Below, in pieces: positions 23,033-35,200 of a DNA stretch of 64,000 bases; the first letter of the stretch is position 1; every line of letters starts with the position of its first letter. The DNA is taken from positions 1,756,001 to 1,820,000 of the forward strand of contig BRXU01000022.1 in the NCBI GenBank assembly GCA_030267565.1, in the 5' to 3' direction. The DNA is from Pleodorina starrii. Taxonomy: Eukaryota; Chlorophyta; Chlorophyceae; Chlamydomonadales; Volvocaceae. The notes beneath the pieces were generated by a model. It was not told the DNA's origin, did not search any database, and saw only the letters and a program-made list of their open reading frames with translations. The translations under genes were made by a program, and so were the position numbers.

Positions 23033-25351
23033 ATGGCAAACGCTCGAAACTCTTCAGCGACGCTCTTGATGCTTCTCCTGGTGGCGGTGGGCGCCTCTAC
23101 TTCAGCCGCTTCAGGTAACAACACTTTACGGGGATCTTATATTTCATTGGATTTGTTGGCAGTGCGTCCTATTCACCCAGGCTGCTGCTAGGTAACCAAC
23201 CCGGAGAGCGGCGACGGCTTGCGACGGTTCTCGCTGGTCCTCGGATGCACTCCCGATAACTTTTCGGGCGTACAAAATGCCTAAATTTAACCCGATATAC
23301 ACGGGTATTGAGGAATGATTGTATACGGAAGCGGTCCGTGCCCGTTGAGCCAAGTTACGCTTCGTAGTACGAGCACGCGTGCAGCACATGGTTGCACCAG
23401 AGCGCGTTTCGTGCGCCGTAGAATGTAAGGCAGTCCGCATGGTCGGCTTGCTTGTCAGTCGGTGATGTGATTTTAGTTAAGAGAATGTCACATGTTTGAC
23501 TAGGTAGCAGCCGTAGGTGCCCGAACATAAACGTGACTCGCCCGAGTAACTTGGCGAGGATACTCAGCCAACATTGCAGACCTACGTACCAGGTGTAGAG
23601 CTGCGGTCGTATGTACACATACATGTGCACATTACCCGCAACCGTCGCACATCCTGCCTTCACCTTAAAGGCTTTCAGGTAAAACCCTAAAACCTAAACC
23701 TATTAAACCGCCTGCTGCCGCTCAGCCCCGTTTCTTTCCGCCGCCATTGCTCTGTTCTGGTCGGGTCTGGTCTGTTGAGAGCGCCCCTTCTGCGCCCCTT
23801 TCGCGCCCGCTCCGCACCCCTCCGCCCTCCCCCTCCCCCTCCCCGGCCTCACGCAACCGTCCACACGTGCCTTCCACCGTGCGCCCGCTCCGAAGCCTCC
23901 TGCAAGACCAAGCGGGGCTACACCGCTGTGGCCAATGCGGTCTTCACTGCCGCGACGAGTGGCGATGATTCCGGCAGCATCACCTCCGGCATGCGACCCA
24001 CCGCCGCGGAGGCGGAGAACTTCTGCCGGTGTGTGCGTGTGTGTGGGGGGAGGGAGAGGGGGAGTTGGGGCCTGTGACGGCAGGACACGACACACACAGA
24101 TACATTGCGATGCTGTGTGTGCGCACCACAACTGTGCGCACCAGAATTGCAACATGCGATACTGAACGACGCTGCACGAGCATACGGGATCTGAATCGAA
24201 ACCTTATAAGGGGATGGCTAATACGTTTCTGTGGGTGAACCATGCGAGCTCCGGGGGGCCTGCGCTTTGCTCGTCCGGTGGCGGGCGGCTGGCGGGCGGG
24301 CGTCTGTGTACGGCGCCCTTGCCCGCGAAGTCCGCGCCGGTCCAACTTCCCTCCTGGTGGGCAGTGGGGGGGTCCACCAGGAGGGCGAGCTGCTGCTGCT
24401 GCTTCTGGGCGGCGGCGGGGCAGGGTGACTGCTGGGTCAGCGCCCCCCACCCCCCCCGGATAAGGGACGCAAGCGACCGGACACAGGACCGGACCAGACA
24501 GCAGGCAGTGAGCACCCACATCAAAGGGATACCCGTATCGACTTGTACGGCTGTCCCTTCACCCGCCCTGCTGCCAGCCTGCCACACATCCATCCGCCCG
24601 TCATGCGTCCACTCGCATCGAACGGACGGCATGCCCACACCCAGTAACCCACGCATCGTACCGTACTGTACATGTGTGTGCATGTACTAATGGGTTTGCA
24701 CTTGTACTTGTGCGTGTACGTGTATGTGCCCGTCCGCAGGTACGAGCCGCGCTGCAGCTCCTGGAACAGCCGGGGCGGCTACACGATTGGCCCCGTCATG
24801 AGCAGCTCCGAGACCGCTGCGGGAGTGTGCAGCTATCTCAAGGACCGTGAGTACCTACCTACCTAGCTGCCCACCCACCCATCCACCCACCCACCCACCC
24901 ACCTGCTGCCTACGTTGTGCCCGCCGCATGGCCTGCTCACTTCCGCTCGCTTGCCGCCCGCCACCGGCTGTACTACCATGCATAGCCATGTGCGTAAATG
25001 CATACGTTGCGTAGCGCAGGCGTGTGAGTTTGCATATCCACCCGCCCGCCTGCTCGCCCCTGCGCGCCGATGACGCCGCACCTCGCCGCCCCGCCCCGCC
25101 CCGCAGCCTGCCCGCCGCTCACGGGCTTCACCGCCTACGCCGACAAGGACGTCGACACCGCTCCGCTGCCGGCCCGGGAGCGCCTGAGCAAGAGCTGTCT
25201 CAACGACGTGTATAAGGCCTGTCGGGCGGACTCCACCTGCCGCGCCTTCAACAAGATGAGGTCCGTGTGGGCGACCACACACACCGCCGCCGACATCGCC
25301 GCCCACCTGACGGACCTGCCCGGAAGCTGCGTGTACGTCAAGAGCAGCTAG
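23033..25351 (+). CDS. Small secreted Cys-rich protein with PAN/apple-like modules
   Basis: Four exons join in phase: 23033-23114, 23896-24028, 24740-24846 and 25107-25351, giving about 188 residues. Residues 1-27 (start MANARNSSATLLMLLLVAVG) form a classic signal peptide, with cleavage expected after AAS. Two Cys-containing modules follow, each with the PAN/apple-like order: GY/GF-T start, a helix with ENFCRRYEPRCSSWNSRGGY or CRADSTCRAFN, and a late Cys (GVCSYLK, GSCVYVK). PAN/apple folds bind proteins or glycans, so an extracellular adhesive or matrix role is plausible. The domain call rests on cysteine spacing and is moderate. Exon 2 uses a GAAG rather than CAG acceptor. Two TGTAA motifs lie about 640 bases downstream. 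Confidence 0.7.
23680..23704. repeat. Telomere-like AAACCCTAAAACC tract
   Basis: A short degenerate run related to the algal telomere unit CCCTAAAA, inside intron 1 of the PAN-like gene. Too short to be a telomere remnant with any certainty. Confidence 0.4.
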
Positions 25352-26635
25352 GGTTTGTACTGGAGTCAGGCCGTACTCCACTCGCGCAGCACATAGGCAG
25401 CAGCACAGACTGCGGCCTGTGGAACGGTTGGAGAGTGAGGCCAGCCAGCATGCGAAAGGAGGAGGGTATGGCGTGCGGCGGGGGGGGGGGGCAGGACGGT
25501 CCGATGCGCTGTGGATACGGATATGGATGCGGTAGCTGCTGACTGGGGTGCGGCGAGGGGCGGTGCGGGTAGTGTTGATGCTCGGACCTGCTGCGACTGC
25601 ACCCCGGGTTTTGCTTCCGCTGCGGATGCAATGCAAGTGTGCGATCGTGTGCGATCGGCGCAAACGAGTCGGTGACTGGGCCCACGTACCCCCAGTACTG
25701 TTTGTTTACTGCAGACAGTGGGTTTGATTACGTACCGGTATGGGTGTTACAAGGGAGGGCCCGTACGGGGCCCTGTGACAGGCCTCGATGCACGCAACGG
25801 CCCTAACGGCGCATCCCCCTGAGGGGGTGCTGGGGAGGGCCAGGGCTTCGGTCCCATGCCCGGGTCATGTCCCGGGTCGCTTGGGCCCGTGGGCCTTCCC
25901 ACGATTGGAGCTTCGGCCGCAGCGGTGTCGAGTGCGCTCTGCCCCCCCCCATCATGATGAGGAGTATTCATTTGGGTCCACTAGTGTAAAACCTTGTAAC
26001 CGCTCTCGCGCGCGCTCTCCCCCCAGCCCCCACTGGTAACCCCACCAGTCTGAGGAGAACGAGCCCGCAATCCGATCAGCGTCCCTGCCTGCCTGGCTGG
26101 GGGGGAAAGGGGGCTTCCACACATGACTTCACCCGACCGATCAAACCCGGCGCGACGACTCGCTTTAAACCACGGCCCTCCCTGGACGCGAAGCCCCGGA
26201 GTTCAACTGCAGCGCCCCCCTTTGTGAGTTGAAGGCGGTACCGGTAATGCAGCAGGGGAGGGAAGGGGAGGGAGCACCCCAGCCCCCAGCCCCAGCCCCA
26301 ACCCCCTCAATGCCGTCAACCAAGCGCGCCCGGCAGTCCCGGGGCTGGGCGGTGCCGAAGGCCGAGGGCGGCAGAACCAACGTACGCAAAGTGCAGGTCA
26401 GCGTCTCCCAGACAACCCCACATACCCACACACACTGCGCCCGGATTGGGTCCCCGAATCGTCCCCCAATGGATGTCCCACCGCCGACACTGCGCACACC
26501 GCTCGCCCCATCCACTACCCCACCTCCTCCCACCTCACCCAGACCGACCGCCACACGCGCATCGCCACACCCTACCTGCCCTGCCCTGCCCCACCCTACA
26601 TGCCCTGCCATGTCCTGCCCTAACAAGTCATTAAA
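25352..26635. other. Convergent intergenic region, PAN-like and amidohydrolase genes
   Basis: Holds both 3' UTRs. Two plus-strand TGTAA motifs (25985 and 25995) are the best candidates for the end of the PAN-like transcript. Open frames across 26165-26626 are GC-rich shadows without splice support. Confidence 0.5.
25985..25999 (+). terminator. Double TGTAA polyadenylation signal
   Basis: Two TGTAA motifs ten bases apart, about 640 bases after the PAN-like stop codon. Confidence 0.4.
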
Positions 26636-29600
26636 TCACAACTCGTCGTGCGCGGCCGAGCCTTCAGCGCCGTCCACACTCCCACTCTCGCCAACCGCAG
26701 CCGCCTCCGCAGCCACCTCACCCCCGACAGCCGCCTCTGCAGCCGCTTGGGCAGCAGCAGCACCGGCAGCTTCCGCCGCCTGCTGAGCCATTGCGGCCTC
26801 ACGCTCCCTCCTCCTCTGCTCCTGCTGCTCCCGCGCCGCCCGCAGCCGCTCCCGCAGCCCCTCGTCAAAGTCCGCCTGCGCCACCGCCCGGGCGAACTCC
26901 GGGTCGTCCGCCAGCATGCGGCGCACCCAGGAGGGCATCCCCGCCACACCCTTCTCTCGAGCGTACTTGCGAAGACCCTCCAGCCGGGGGTCCTCCTTCT
27001 CCTCCTCCTCCGCCTCGTCCTCCTCCTCGCCCTCCTCCTCCGCAGCCGGCTGGTCAGGGGCCTGCTTCCCCGCCTCTGCGGCTGCAGCCACATCGCCCTC
27101 GCCCTCAGCCTCCGTCCCCGCGGCATCCTGCTGCACCTGGGTCTGCTGGGTCTGGTGCTGGGTCTGTTGCGTCTGGGTCTGCTGGCGCAGGAGCCACTCC
27201 GTGGCCACCGCTGCGTGCAGTGCCGCCCCCAGCGGCAACTGCTCCTCGTCCATTTGGAAGCGGGGCGAATGCAGCCCCACATCGGTCCCCTTGGTGGGGT
27301 CACCGATGCCCAGGAAGGTGAAGGAGGCCTTTGGGGGGGTGGGGGGGGAGGTGGGGGGGGGGAGGGGCCGGTAAGTAGGGAGGGGCGATGGGAGAGGGTC
27401 CGGGTTGGGGGCTGAGCAGCAGCAGGCGAGTGTGTGTGGGGGGATGGGGAAGGGGAGGAAAGGTGGAGCGAGGCCACGAAGGAAAGGAAGGCGCAATGCA
27501 TCGATTGCAGCACCGCTGGCGGACCGAAGTACGCGATGGACGCGTCCACGTGCCCAGCGGGATACAACCCAACGGCGGAGAGCGCCCGCCCGCCCAACCA
27601 CCCATCCCCGCCGTCCCTACCCCTTGGCCCCTTTCCGCCACCAACGTCCCATCGGCTCTCCCAACTCCCAACAACTCCCAATAACAACAACAACATACCG
27701 TTCGGAGTGTTAGACCCCCCCATAAACCCCCGTGGCCCCCTGGCCCTAAAGCCCATCCTTCCACCGAAACCCCAACCTACCACTTGCACTTGCACTTGTA
27801 CACATAGATACATGCACACACACAGACATGTAGACATCCGCATCCCCCGGGGGACCAGCATCCGCCCACTGAGGGAAGCCCCCAACGGAGCCCTCGACCC
27901 CACCGGCTTACGTAACCCTCGGGGGGCTCCCTGGACCAGCCCCCTTGGAAACGCGACGTCACGTCCGCCTCCCCAAACATCCCCAACGCCCCATTTCCCA
28001 AATTACGGACCAGCACCAGGCCCCCTCACCCTGCACAGCCCCCACCCCACCCCCACCCAGCCCCCCCCCCCACCTGCGGCACCACCTCCCCGTAGAATGA
28101 AAAGTCCTCAGCCGCCATGGAAGGCTCCACAAGCTGCACCCGGGAGGAGGGGGAGGGGGAGGAGGAGGAGGGTGACCCGCGGGTCGCAACACCCGCCATG
28201 GGGGGGTCCAGCAGCTCGGCGGCCACCTCCCGAACCAGGGCGGACAACGCCTCGTCATTCTGTGGGGGAGGGGAGGGGAGGCCGGGAGGTGAGGGGATGG
28301 CGTAAAGAGAGTTGGGGGGGGGCATGGGCGTGTGCAAGGGTGCCGTCCCCGTGTTCGTGGGCAAGAGTGCAGGGCACTGTTGTGGGCCAAATAAACACAT
28401 GAGGGATTAGCCCGCGTGTTAGAGGGGCGCTCCCGGGAGGTTGGCTCATTTCCAAATCCCCGAACGGGCCCTCAAACTCAAGTCCAGGTATGCTCTGCGA
28501 TACATTACATGCAGGGTAGGGTGGGGTAGGGTAGGGTGGGGTAGGATTCTGCCACCAAACAGCTCACGGCCTCCCTTACCCCTCTGTGACCTTGCCACTT
28601 GCAAACCCCCTCCCCCCCTCTGCCCCACCGACGTTGGGGTCAGCCAGCTTCACCCCCCCGGGGGTTGGGGCCCAGCCGGGCTCCCCGGCTCCCCGGCCCC
28701 ACCTCGCCTACAGCCCACCCCCCTTCCAACCACCCCTACATGCCCACAACCCCTCGTGCCACCGCACCCCCCCCCCCCCCACCACCACCACCACCAGAGC
28801 TGCATGTCTTACCCTGGTGGGCGGGTACGGCACCTCGCTCCAGGTGATGTTCTCCACGGTGCAGCCGTACCCCGCCGCCACACCCTCCGCCGTTTGCTCC
28901 AACCGCCGGTGCAGCCGCTCGAATGTGGGCGCCGTCAGAGCGCGGATGGTGCCGGACAGCTCCACACAGTCGGGGATGACGTTGGCCGCACCGGGACCCG
29001 TGTTGAACCTGGCCGTGTGTGTGGGTGTGTGTTTGTGTGTGGGGGGGGTTAATCCGGAGGGGGTTCAGGGAGTGATGTCCTAATCCGGAGGGGGGCTTAG
29101 GCCGGAGCCGGAGGGGCGGGGGTGTCAGCGGGGGGCGGGCGGTGTTAGAGTAGGACACTCCGAATAGGCCGTTGGCCGACAGGCTGACATTGCACGGTAG
29201 GTCGCACGGTGACAGATCGGAAGACGAACAGCGACAAAGAAAGCGCAAGCGGCCGACCGATCGCCACGACAGGTATCGGCCACTGTATGGACCGAGCGGT
29301 GAGTGACCCGTGGGTCGCGTGCCCCCTTCCCTCCCCGCAACGCGCACCCCCGTGTGACCCCTTACGCCACTCTTTTCCACCGCTGCAATCTCAACTGTCC
29401 CAACCTCCCAAATGATCCGTGGGTCGCTCCTTCTCGCCCCCCCTCCCCCCCGCCCGCCCCTCCTCCCCCTCCAGTTGCCCTTCCCCCCCACCCCCACCCC
29501 CCCACCTGGACACGGTGACCACTGCGCTATCCACGGGCGATGTCTCCCGGGCCACCAGCGACTGCAGCGCCCCCACCACCGCAGCGGCCGCCACCACCGG

Positions 29601-31818
29601 ATCCCGGGCGGTGTGCGGCATGGCGCCGTGACCCCCCGCACCCCGCACCAGCAGCGAGAAGCGGTCCGAGGCGGCCATAAACACACCGCCGCGGGTGCCG
29701 ATGGTGCCTGCGGGCAGAGGGGCAGAGGGGGGGAGGGGGCGCGGAGGTTTCCGCTTCGTGTGTGAAAAGGCGTTAAGGCAGACGTGTGGATGTGGGCGCG
29801 TGGTTGGGAGGTTGGTTGTTGTGGTTTATGAGGTGCTGTGGGAGAGATATCTCTTCCGCTCCCCTCTTCCCTCCACGACAGGGATCGCAACTTCGCAGGG
29901 CCGGGCGGTTGACGGTTGGTACCGTTGTGCTGCCTCCGTACCGTGGAAGGGGTGGCGGAGAGGGAGCGGGAAACGACACCCCAGCACACCCCACCCCAGC
30001 ACACCACAGTCGTACAGGGCGAAGTGGGGCGGGGGGAGGCGGGGCGGGGCAGCCATCCCCGATGGCTGGATTACCGCTACTACCGCTACCTATCCATCTT
30101 GTCATCGGTGGCGACAGTGATCCGGAGTGGAGTGGAGGACAGGGCAGCGGTTCACAGCCGGTACCCGCATCCCGCTGGAAGGAGCTAGAGTGCTAGACTG
30201 AACCGGCCGTGTAGTACAGGGTACGACGTCCGATAGCACGTGGTCACATGCATCTGGATCCAGACGGCCTCACCCGCGGGCAGTGCCGGCCACACGTGCA
30301 GTCCGTGTATGGCCCCCACCTCCGCCAGACCCCCCTCCCGAATCAGCTCCCGCGCCCCTCCTCCGCCCTCCTCTGCCGGCTGGAACAGCAGCACCACCCG
30401 ACCACCCAGAGACGACTTCCGGGCCTTGAGCAGCCTGGGGTAGGGGCCAGGAAGGGGGGAAGAAAATGATACCGCAGCGGAGACGAGGACGGCGTTAGCG
30501 AACGGACCCTGAACCCAGTAATACTTACCGAACATACCTGTAACCTTACCGAGCTGAAAAGACGCTGCGACCGCGTCGCCGCCAGACCAACCCGGACGGA
30601 CGATTACGCGCGACAGCACAGGAACGGCACGAACGCCCGGACAAAACGGACGCAAGGAAGAGGTGTAAAGAGTAAAAGACCATCACTGCTGAACCCTAAC
30701 GGCCCAGTTCCCCCTCCCCCACCCCCTCCCCTGCCTCCCCACCTGGCCGCCCCCAGTAGCATAGCCATGTGCGCATCGTGGCCGCACGCGTGCATGCGGC
30801 CGGCAGTCGTACTCTTGTACGGCACGTCCACCTCCTCACTGATCGGCAGTCCGTCCATGTCGGCCCGCAGCGCAATGGTGGGAGCGCCCGGGTCGGAGCT
30901 TCCTGGGGTCGGGGCGAGACACGAGAGGGGGGAAGTGTACAGTAATGAAAACGATACCGCAGCGGAGGGACGGAGGCGCAGTGGGCCTTAGCGAACGGAC
31001 CCCGGACCGGGGGGTTATCCACGTGCAGGCCGGAGCCCGTGAACGGTGAAGTAAGAGAAGAAGGCCGTCCGGACCGGGGGGAGGATATGGCGGAGGCGGA
31101 GGCGGAGGGGAAGGATGAAGAGGCGAGGAGGGACAAACCGTGCGGCGCTCTCGAGGGGATTACGTGCGGCGAAGCCGTGTTGCGGCCAGCTGCGTGCCGT
31201 ACTGATGAAGGCCGCTGGCCTCAGCGCAACGCATGCTGCGATACGCTCGTGTTCATCAGCGCGACGAATGTGTTAAAACATGTTCTACATGTTGACACGG
31301 GAAGGCATGGCAGGTGATCAGGTGGGGTGACCGGGGTTCATGGCATGGCAGGTGATCAGGTGGGGTGACCGGGGTCGAATTCGGCACTGCGCTTACCCCC
31401 GGCCTAAGTTGGCTACTCATATGTTTGCACCGGCGTCGACGAAGGGCAAACATAAAGAATGTTTGCGTGTATTAGGCCAACTCGCGCCAGCACTGATGGC
31501 GCACGACGCCGTCCGCATGCCAACCCATGATGACTCACCGATGGGCCCTGCACGAATGCCCGTTCGTCCGAGCGGGTACACGTAAGGGATTCCCATCTCG
31601 TCCAGCTGGCTGCGGATATACAGCGATGTATTCACTTCCGAGAACTGCAATTCTGGCATTGCGTGCAGCGTCCGACGCCATTTCAGTAAGCTATTGACCA
31701 GTTCAGGGTTCTTGGCTTCTTCAAGTAGTGATGCATAATTTTGGCCGTATGCTATGCCTGCGCAACATGCGCAACATAAAACTCCTAGCAACAGTGCGGC
31801 CGAAAGCGGGACGTGCAT
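26636..31818 (-). CDS. M20-family amidohydrolase (IAA-amino acid hydrolase-like), ER-retained
   Basis: Predicted zinc/manganese amidohydrolase of the ILR1/hippurate hydrolase group, which cleave N-acyl or auxin-amino-acid conjugates. Exons 31818-31539, 30902-30743, 30434-30274, 29707-29506, 29008-28813, 28259-28074 and 27328-26636 join in phase (about 625 residues). A signal peptide ([19 protein letters not shown]) is followed by [25 protein letters not shown], the metal motif HACGHDAH (131-138), [12 protein letters not shown], the dimerisation-domain start [28 protein letters not shown] and [14 protein letters not shown]. The catalytic region ends near residue 446. A further 180 residues rich in Gln/Thr, Glu and Ala end in HDEL, an ER-retrieval signal also found in plant ILR1-like enzymes. 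His of the usual HPEL is Met here. The last exon uses an AAAG acceptor. An upstream ATG at 31878 is less likely because it would bury the signal peptide. Confidence 0.88.
31304..31375. repeat. 38-bp tandem duplication
   Basis: Two copies (31304-31341 and 31342-31375, the second slightly shorter) of a unit beginning GGCATGGCAGGTGATCAGG. They are essentially identical, hence recent, and lie in intron 1 of the amidohydrolase gene. Confidence 0.85.
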
Positions 31819-32279
31819 TGCAGTCGTGTAACTTGTAGGACGTCCAGCATTCATAACGTTTGCATAACGCCGCGACATGGAGAGAGGGGAAGGTCGCGAC
31901 CGGCGATCACAACGTCCACAACCGACTCAAGGGCCCTACCACTCACGCTTCTTACTCACAGAAACCAGGTCTATCAACAACGGTAAGAGTGCTGCAATAA
32001 TATACCTTCCGATACATCGCCGTTCGACCGCTAAATCGTGCGCTAAATCTTGCAAGCATAGGGCTTGCGCCAGGCCGAACGCACAAACTGCAGCGCGATA
32101 TCCCCTTCAGCCACTAGCCACGTATACAGGTACGCCACACGCACCCTGCCTGCCCGTCATCTCGGCGGAACAGCTCACGGGGAGCCTCATCGTCGCTCGT
32201 CCACTTACCATCTTGACTGGCCCCAGCCACACAAGCGTGACACCAGCCCCACCACGCCACACACGCTCGCAGGAGGCAG
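31819..32279. promoter_or_regulatory. Bidirectional promoter region, amidohydrolase / FAD oxidoreductase
   Basis: 461 bases between divergent start codons. An AT-rich patch (AATAATATACC near 31996) is a possible core promoter element; no known regulatory motif is claimed. Confidence 0.45.
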
Positions 32280-35200
32280 ATGGCGCTGACGCAAACGCGG
32301 CGCCTCGGGGCCCTCCCGCGCGACCTGTCGGCAGCGCGCTTGCCGTCGCGGTCCTTCGCGCCCTTCCGCGCCTCAGCGCCCGGCCTCCGCCGCCCACACG
32401 CCCGCGCCGACGCCCTTCCCGCCGACGGCCAGGCGGATGTGGTCGTTGTTGGTGCGGGTGTGGCGGGCCTCAGCTGCGCTGCCTCGCTGGCGAAACGCGG
32501 CGTGGTGCCGCTGGTCCTGGAGGCCAGCGACGGTGTGGGCGGCCGCGTGCGGACGGACGTCGTGGACGGGTTCCTGCTGGACCGCGGCTTCCAGATCTTT
32601 CTCACGGGTGAGGGAGCGGGGAGGGCACCGGGTACGGCGCTGGGGCCCGCAAGCAGCTGGGGCCCGCAAGCAGCTGGGGTCCGCAAGCAGCTGGGGTCCG
32701 CAAGGCGTCCGGCGGGTCCCGGTGGTGCTGGTGCTGCTGGTGCTGCTGGAGATCTGGAGATCAGTAGATCTGTGGGGATGTTCCCGCTGGGGGATGGCAG
32801 TGGCGGCCGCTGGGGGCTGGCTGTGGCTGTGGCTGTGTCCGGACCTGGCCGAGGGGCTCGTTGGTTGTTCGTTGGTTATCATCGCAGTTAACTGTGGGGC
32901 GCCCCGAGTGACGCAAGGGAAGTTGGCGGGGGGGCTCATCCTTCCACTTTCATCCTTCCAGCACCTTCCATTACGGTACCCTCTCGCTCCCCTGCCCTCC
33001 CCTGCCCTCCCGCCCCCCTCCTCCTCCTCCTCCTCCTCCTCCTCGGCCCACCCCAGGCTACCCCGAGGCCCAGGCCGCGCTGGACTACTCCGCCCTGCAG
33101 CTGCAGCCCTTCTACGCGGGCGCCCTGGTGTGGAGTGGCGGCTCCTTCCAGCGGGTAGCCGACCCGCTGAGGCACCTGGCGGACGGACTGGCCTCGCTGC
33201 CCAACCCGGTGGGGACACCCCTGGACAAACTGCTGGTGGGGCTGTTCAGGTGAGGAGCAGGGAGGGGAGGGGGCAGGGAGGGGGAAGGAGGGCAGGGGCG
33301 GGAGGGGTTGGAGGCGAGCTGTGATGAGAGACTGGCAGCACTCGCGTCGGCGTCATGGGCGTCAGTAGCACCGATGGTGTCGGGGCTGGGAGCTGCAGGG
33401 ACGGGCGCCAGCCAGGTGTGTTGGTGTGTTGGTGTTTGGGTTTTCGGGTTTTCGGTGTTTTACAGTTGGTAGGGAAAAGCAGCGCGTTCGGCTACATCGC
33501 TCGACGTGTGTGCCCCCACCTTCCGCCTCTGCTGTCCCCCATCCCCACCCGCCCAATCCCAGGCTCAAGAGCCTGCTGGGTAGCCTGGACGAGCTGATGG
33601 CCCGCCCCGAAACCACCATTGCGGAGAGACTCAAGGTGGGCCGCCGTCCTGCCTGCCGGGCTCTCCCCCTCCTCCTCCTCCTCCTCCTGGCATCACGTCG
33701 CATTGCTGTACCCGGCAGTCCCACAGACCCGCGGCCACGTCAGGCAGGACCGGGCGGGTCCTGTCCGGACACGTCCGCGCCATCCACTGAGGGGCAAAGC
33801 TTCCCATTCCACTCACTCACTGCTGAGGCACTTCCACTCCTCCGGACCCCTCCGGACCCCATCTCCCCAACCAAAAAGCTGGTGATTGGCGATTGGCTGA
33901 CGGTGGTTGTCCGTCAGCGCCCTCCCTGCGGCTCACATAGAAGTGTAAAAACTGTGTAAGCCCCGAACAGCCCAGACCATCGTTACAATCTAGGCGCCCC
34001 TACCGCAGCCCCATCCAGCTGCCGCACCCCACCGGTCCCTCCTCCCAATTACCCCCATCTAATAACCCCCCTTCCCTGACCTCCTTCCCGCCTTCCCGCC
34101 TCCCCGCTTCACCCCCCCCCCTAGGCCGAGGGCTTCACTACCGCCATCATCCGCCGCTTCTTCCGTCCCTTCCTGGGCGGCATCTTCTTCGACCGCCAGC
34201 TGACCACCTCCTCCCGACTGTTCGAGTTTGTGATGCGCATGCTGGCCACCGGCTCCAACTGCCTGCCCGCGGGGGGGATAGGGGCGGTGGCGGAGCAAAT
34301 GGCGGCCAAGCTGCCCCCGGGGGCGGTGACGCTGGGTGGGTGGCAGCTGGCAGGGAGGGAGGGAGGGAGGCCGGGGGTGCGTGGCGGGGCCGGGGGAGGG
34401 AGGGCGCTGGGAAATAGCCGCGGATGGCGGGGCCAGGAGCAGGGCTCGAAGATTAGTTTGTGATGAGGCGCCTAAGCTGCAGGTCGCTCTGTTGCTTGGC
34501 GGAGTTGGAGGGAGGGCAATGGCCGGGTCCTGGCCTGGTTGGGGGTGTTGGGTCCAGGCTGGCCTGACGTTGTTTGGGGTGGGGTAGGGTCGAGGGGTTG
34601 GCCTGCCGTCCACTTGATCAGCCGCATGGCCCTGATCCCCAGACAGTACCCCCCCACCCGCACTCGATACGCGTGCGTTGGGGCGCGTCGGTTGGCTGCA
34701 ATCCTCCCACCCCCTATAATCCCCGCTCCCCATTGCCCGGTGCATTGTGGAGCACCGGGCTGACACTTCAGAGGTCCGCTCCCTCAGATCCGCCCTCCCT
34801 CCTTCCTCCTTGTCCACCACCTTCCTTACCCCGCCTTCAGGTGCCCGGGTGGACTCGGTGCGCGGCAAGGAGGTGACTCTGGCGGACGGCTCCAAGATCA
34901 CGGCGCGGCGGGGCGTGGTGGTGGCGGTGGAGGGGCCCGAGGCGAGCCGCATCCTGGGGCCGGCGCTGCAGGTGCGGTGGGAGGGACAGTGAAGGAGAGA
35001 GGGAGAGGCCACGCAGCGTCCGGGCGTGGGCTATACCCCAAATGTGTGCGCCGTTCTGGTCGTGTGCACCCGGGCACCTTCTACACATTTGTACTGCGTG
35101 TTGCGATGATTCACTCGGGGAGGGGGAGGAGGAGATGCCGCCTGCACGAGCGGGGCGGGGCGGGGGGTGTGGGACCACCACCACCATCATCATCATCATC

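Noticed and set aside
26648..27415. 255-codon plus-strand Leu/Arg-rich frame
   Set aside because: Antisense to the last exon of the amidohydrolase, whose frame is confirmed by homology and the HDEL end.
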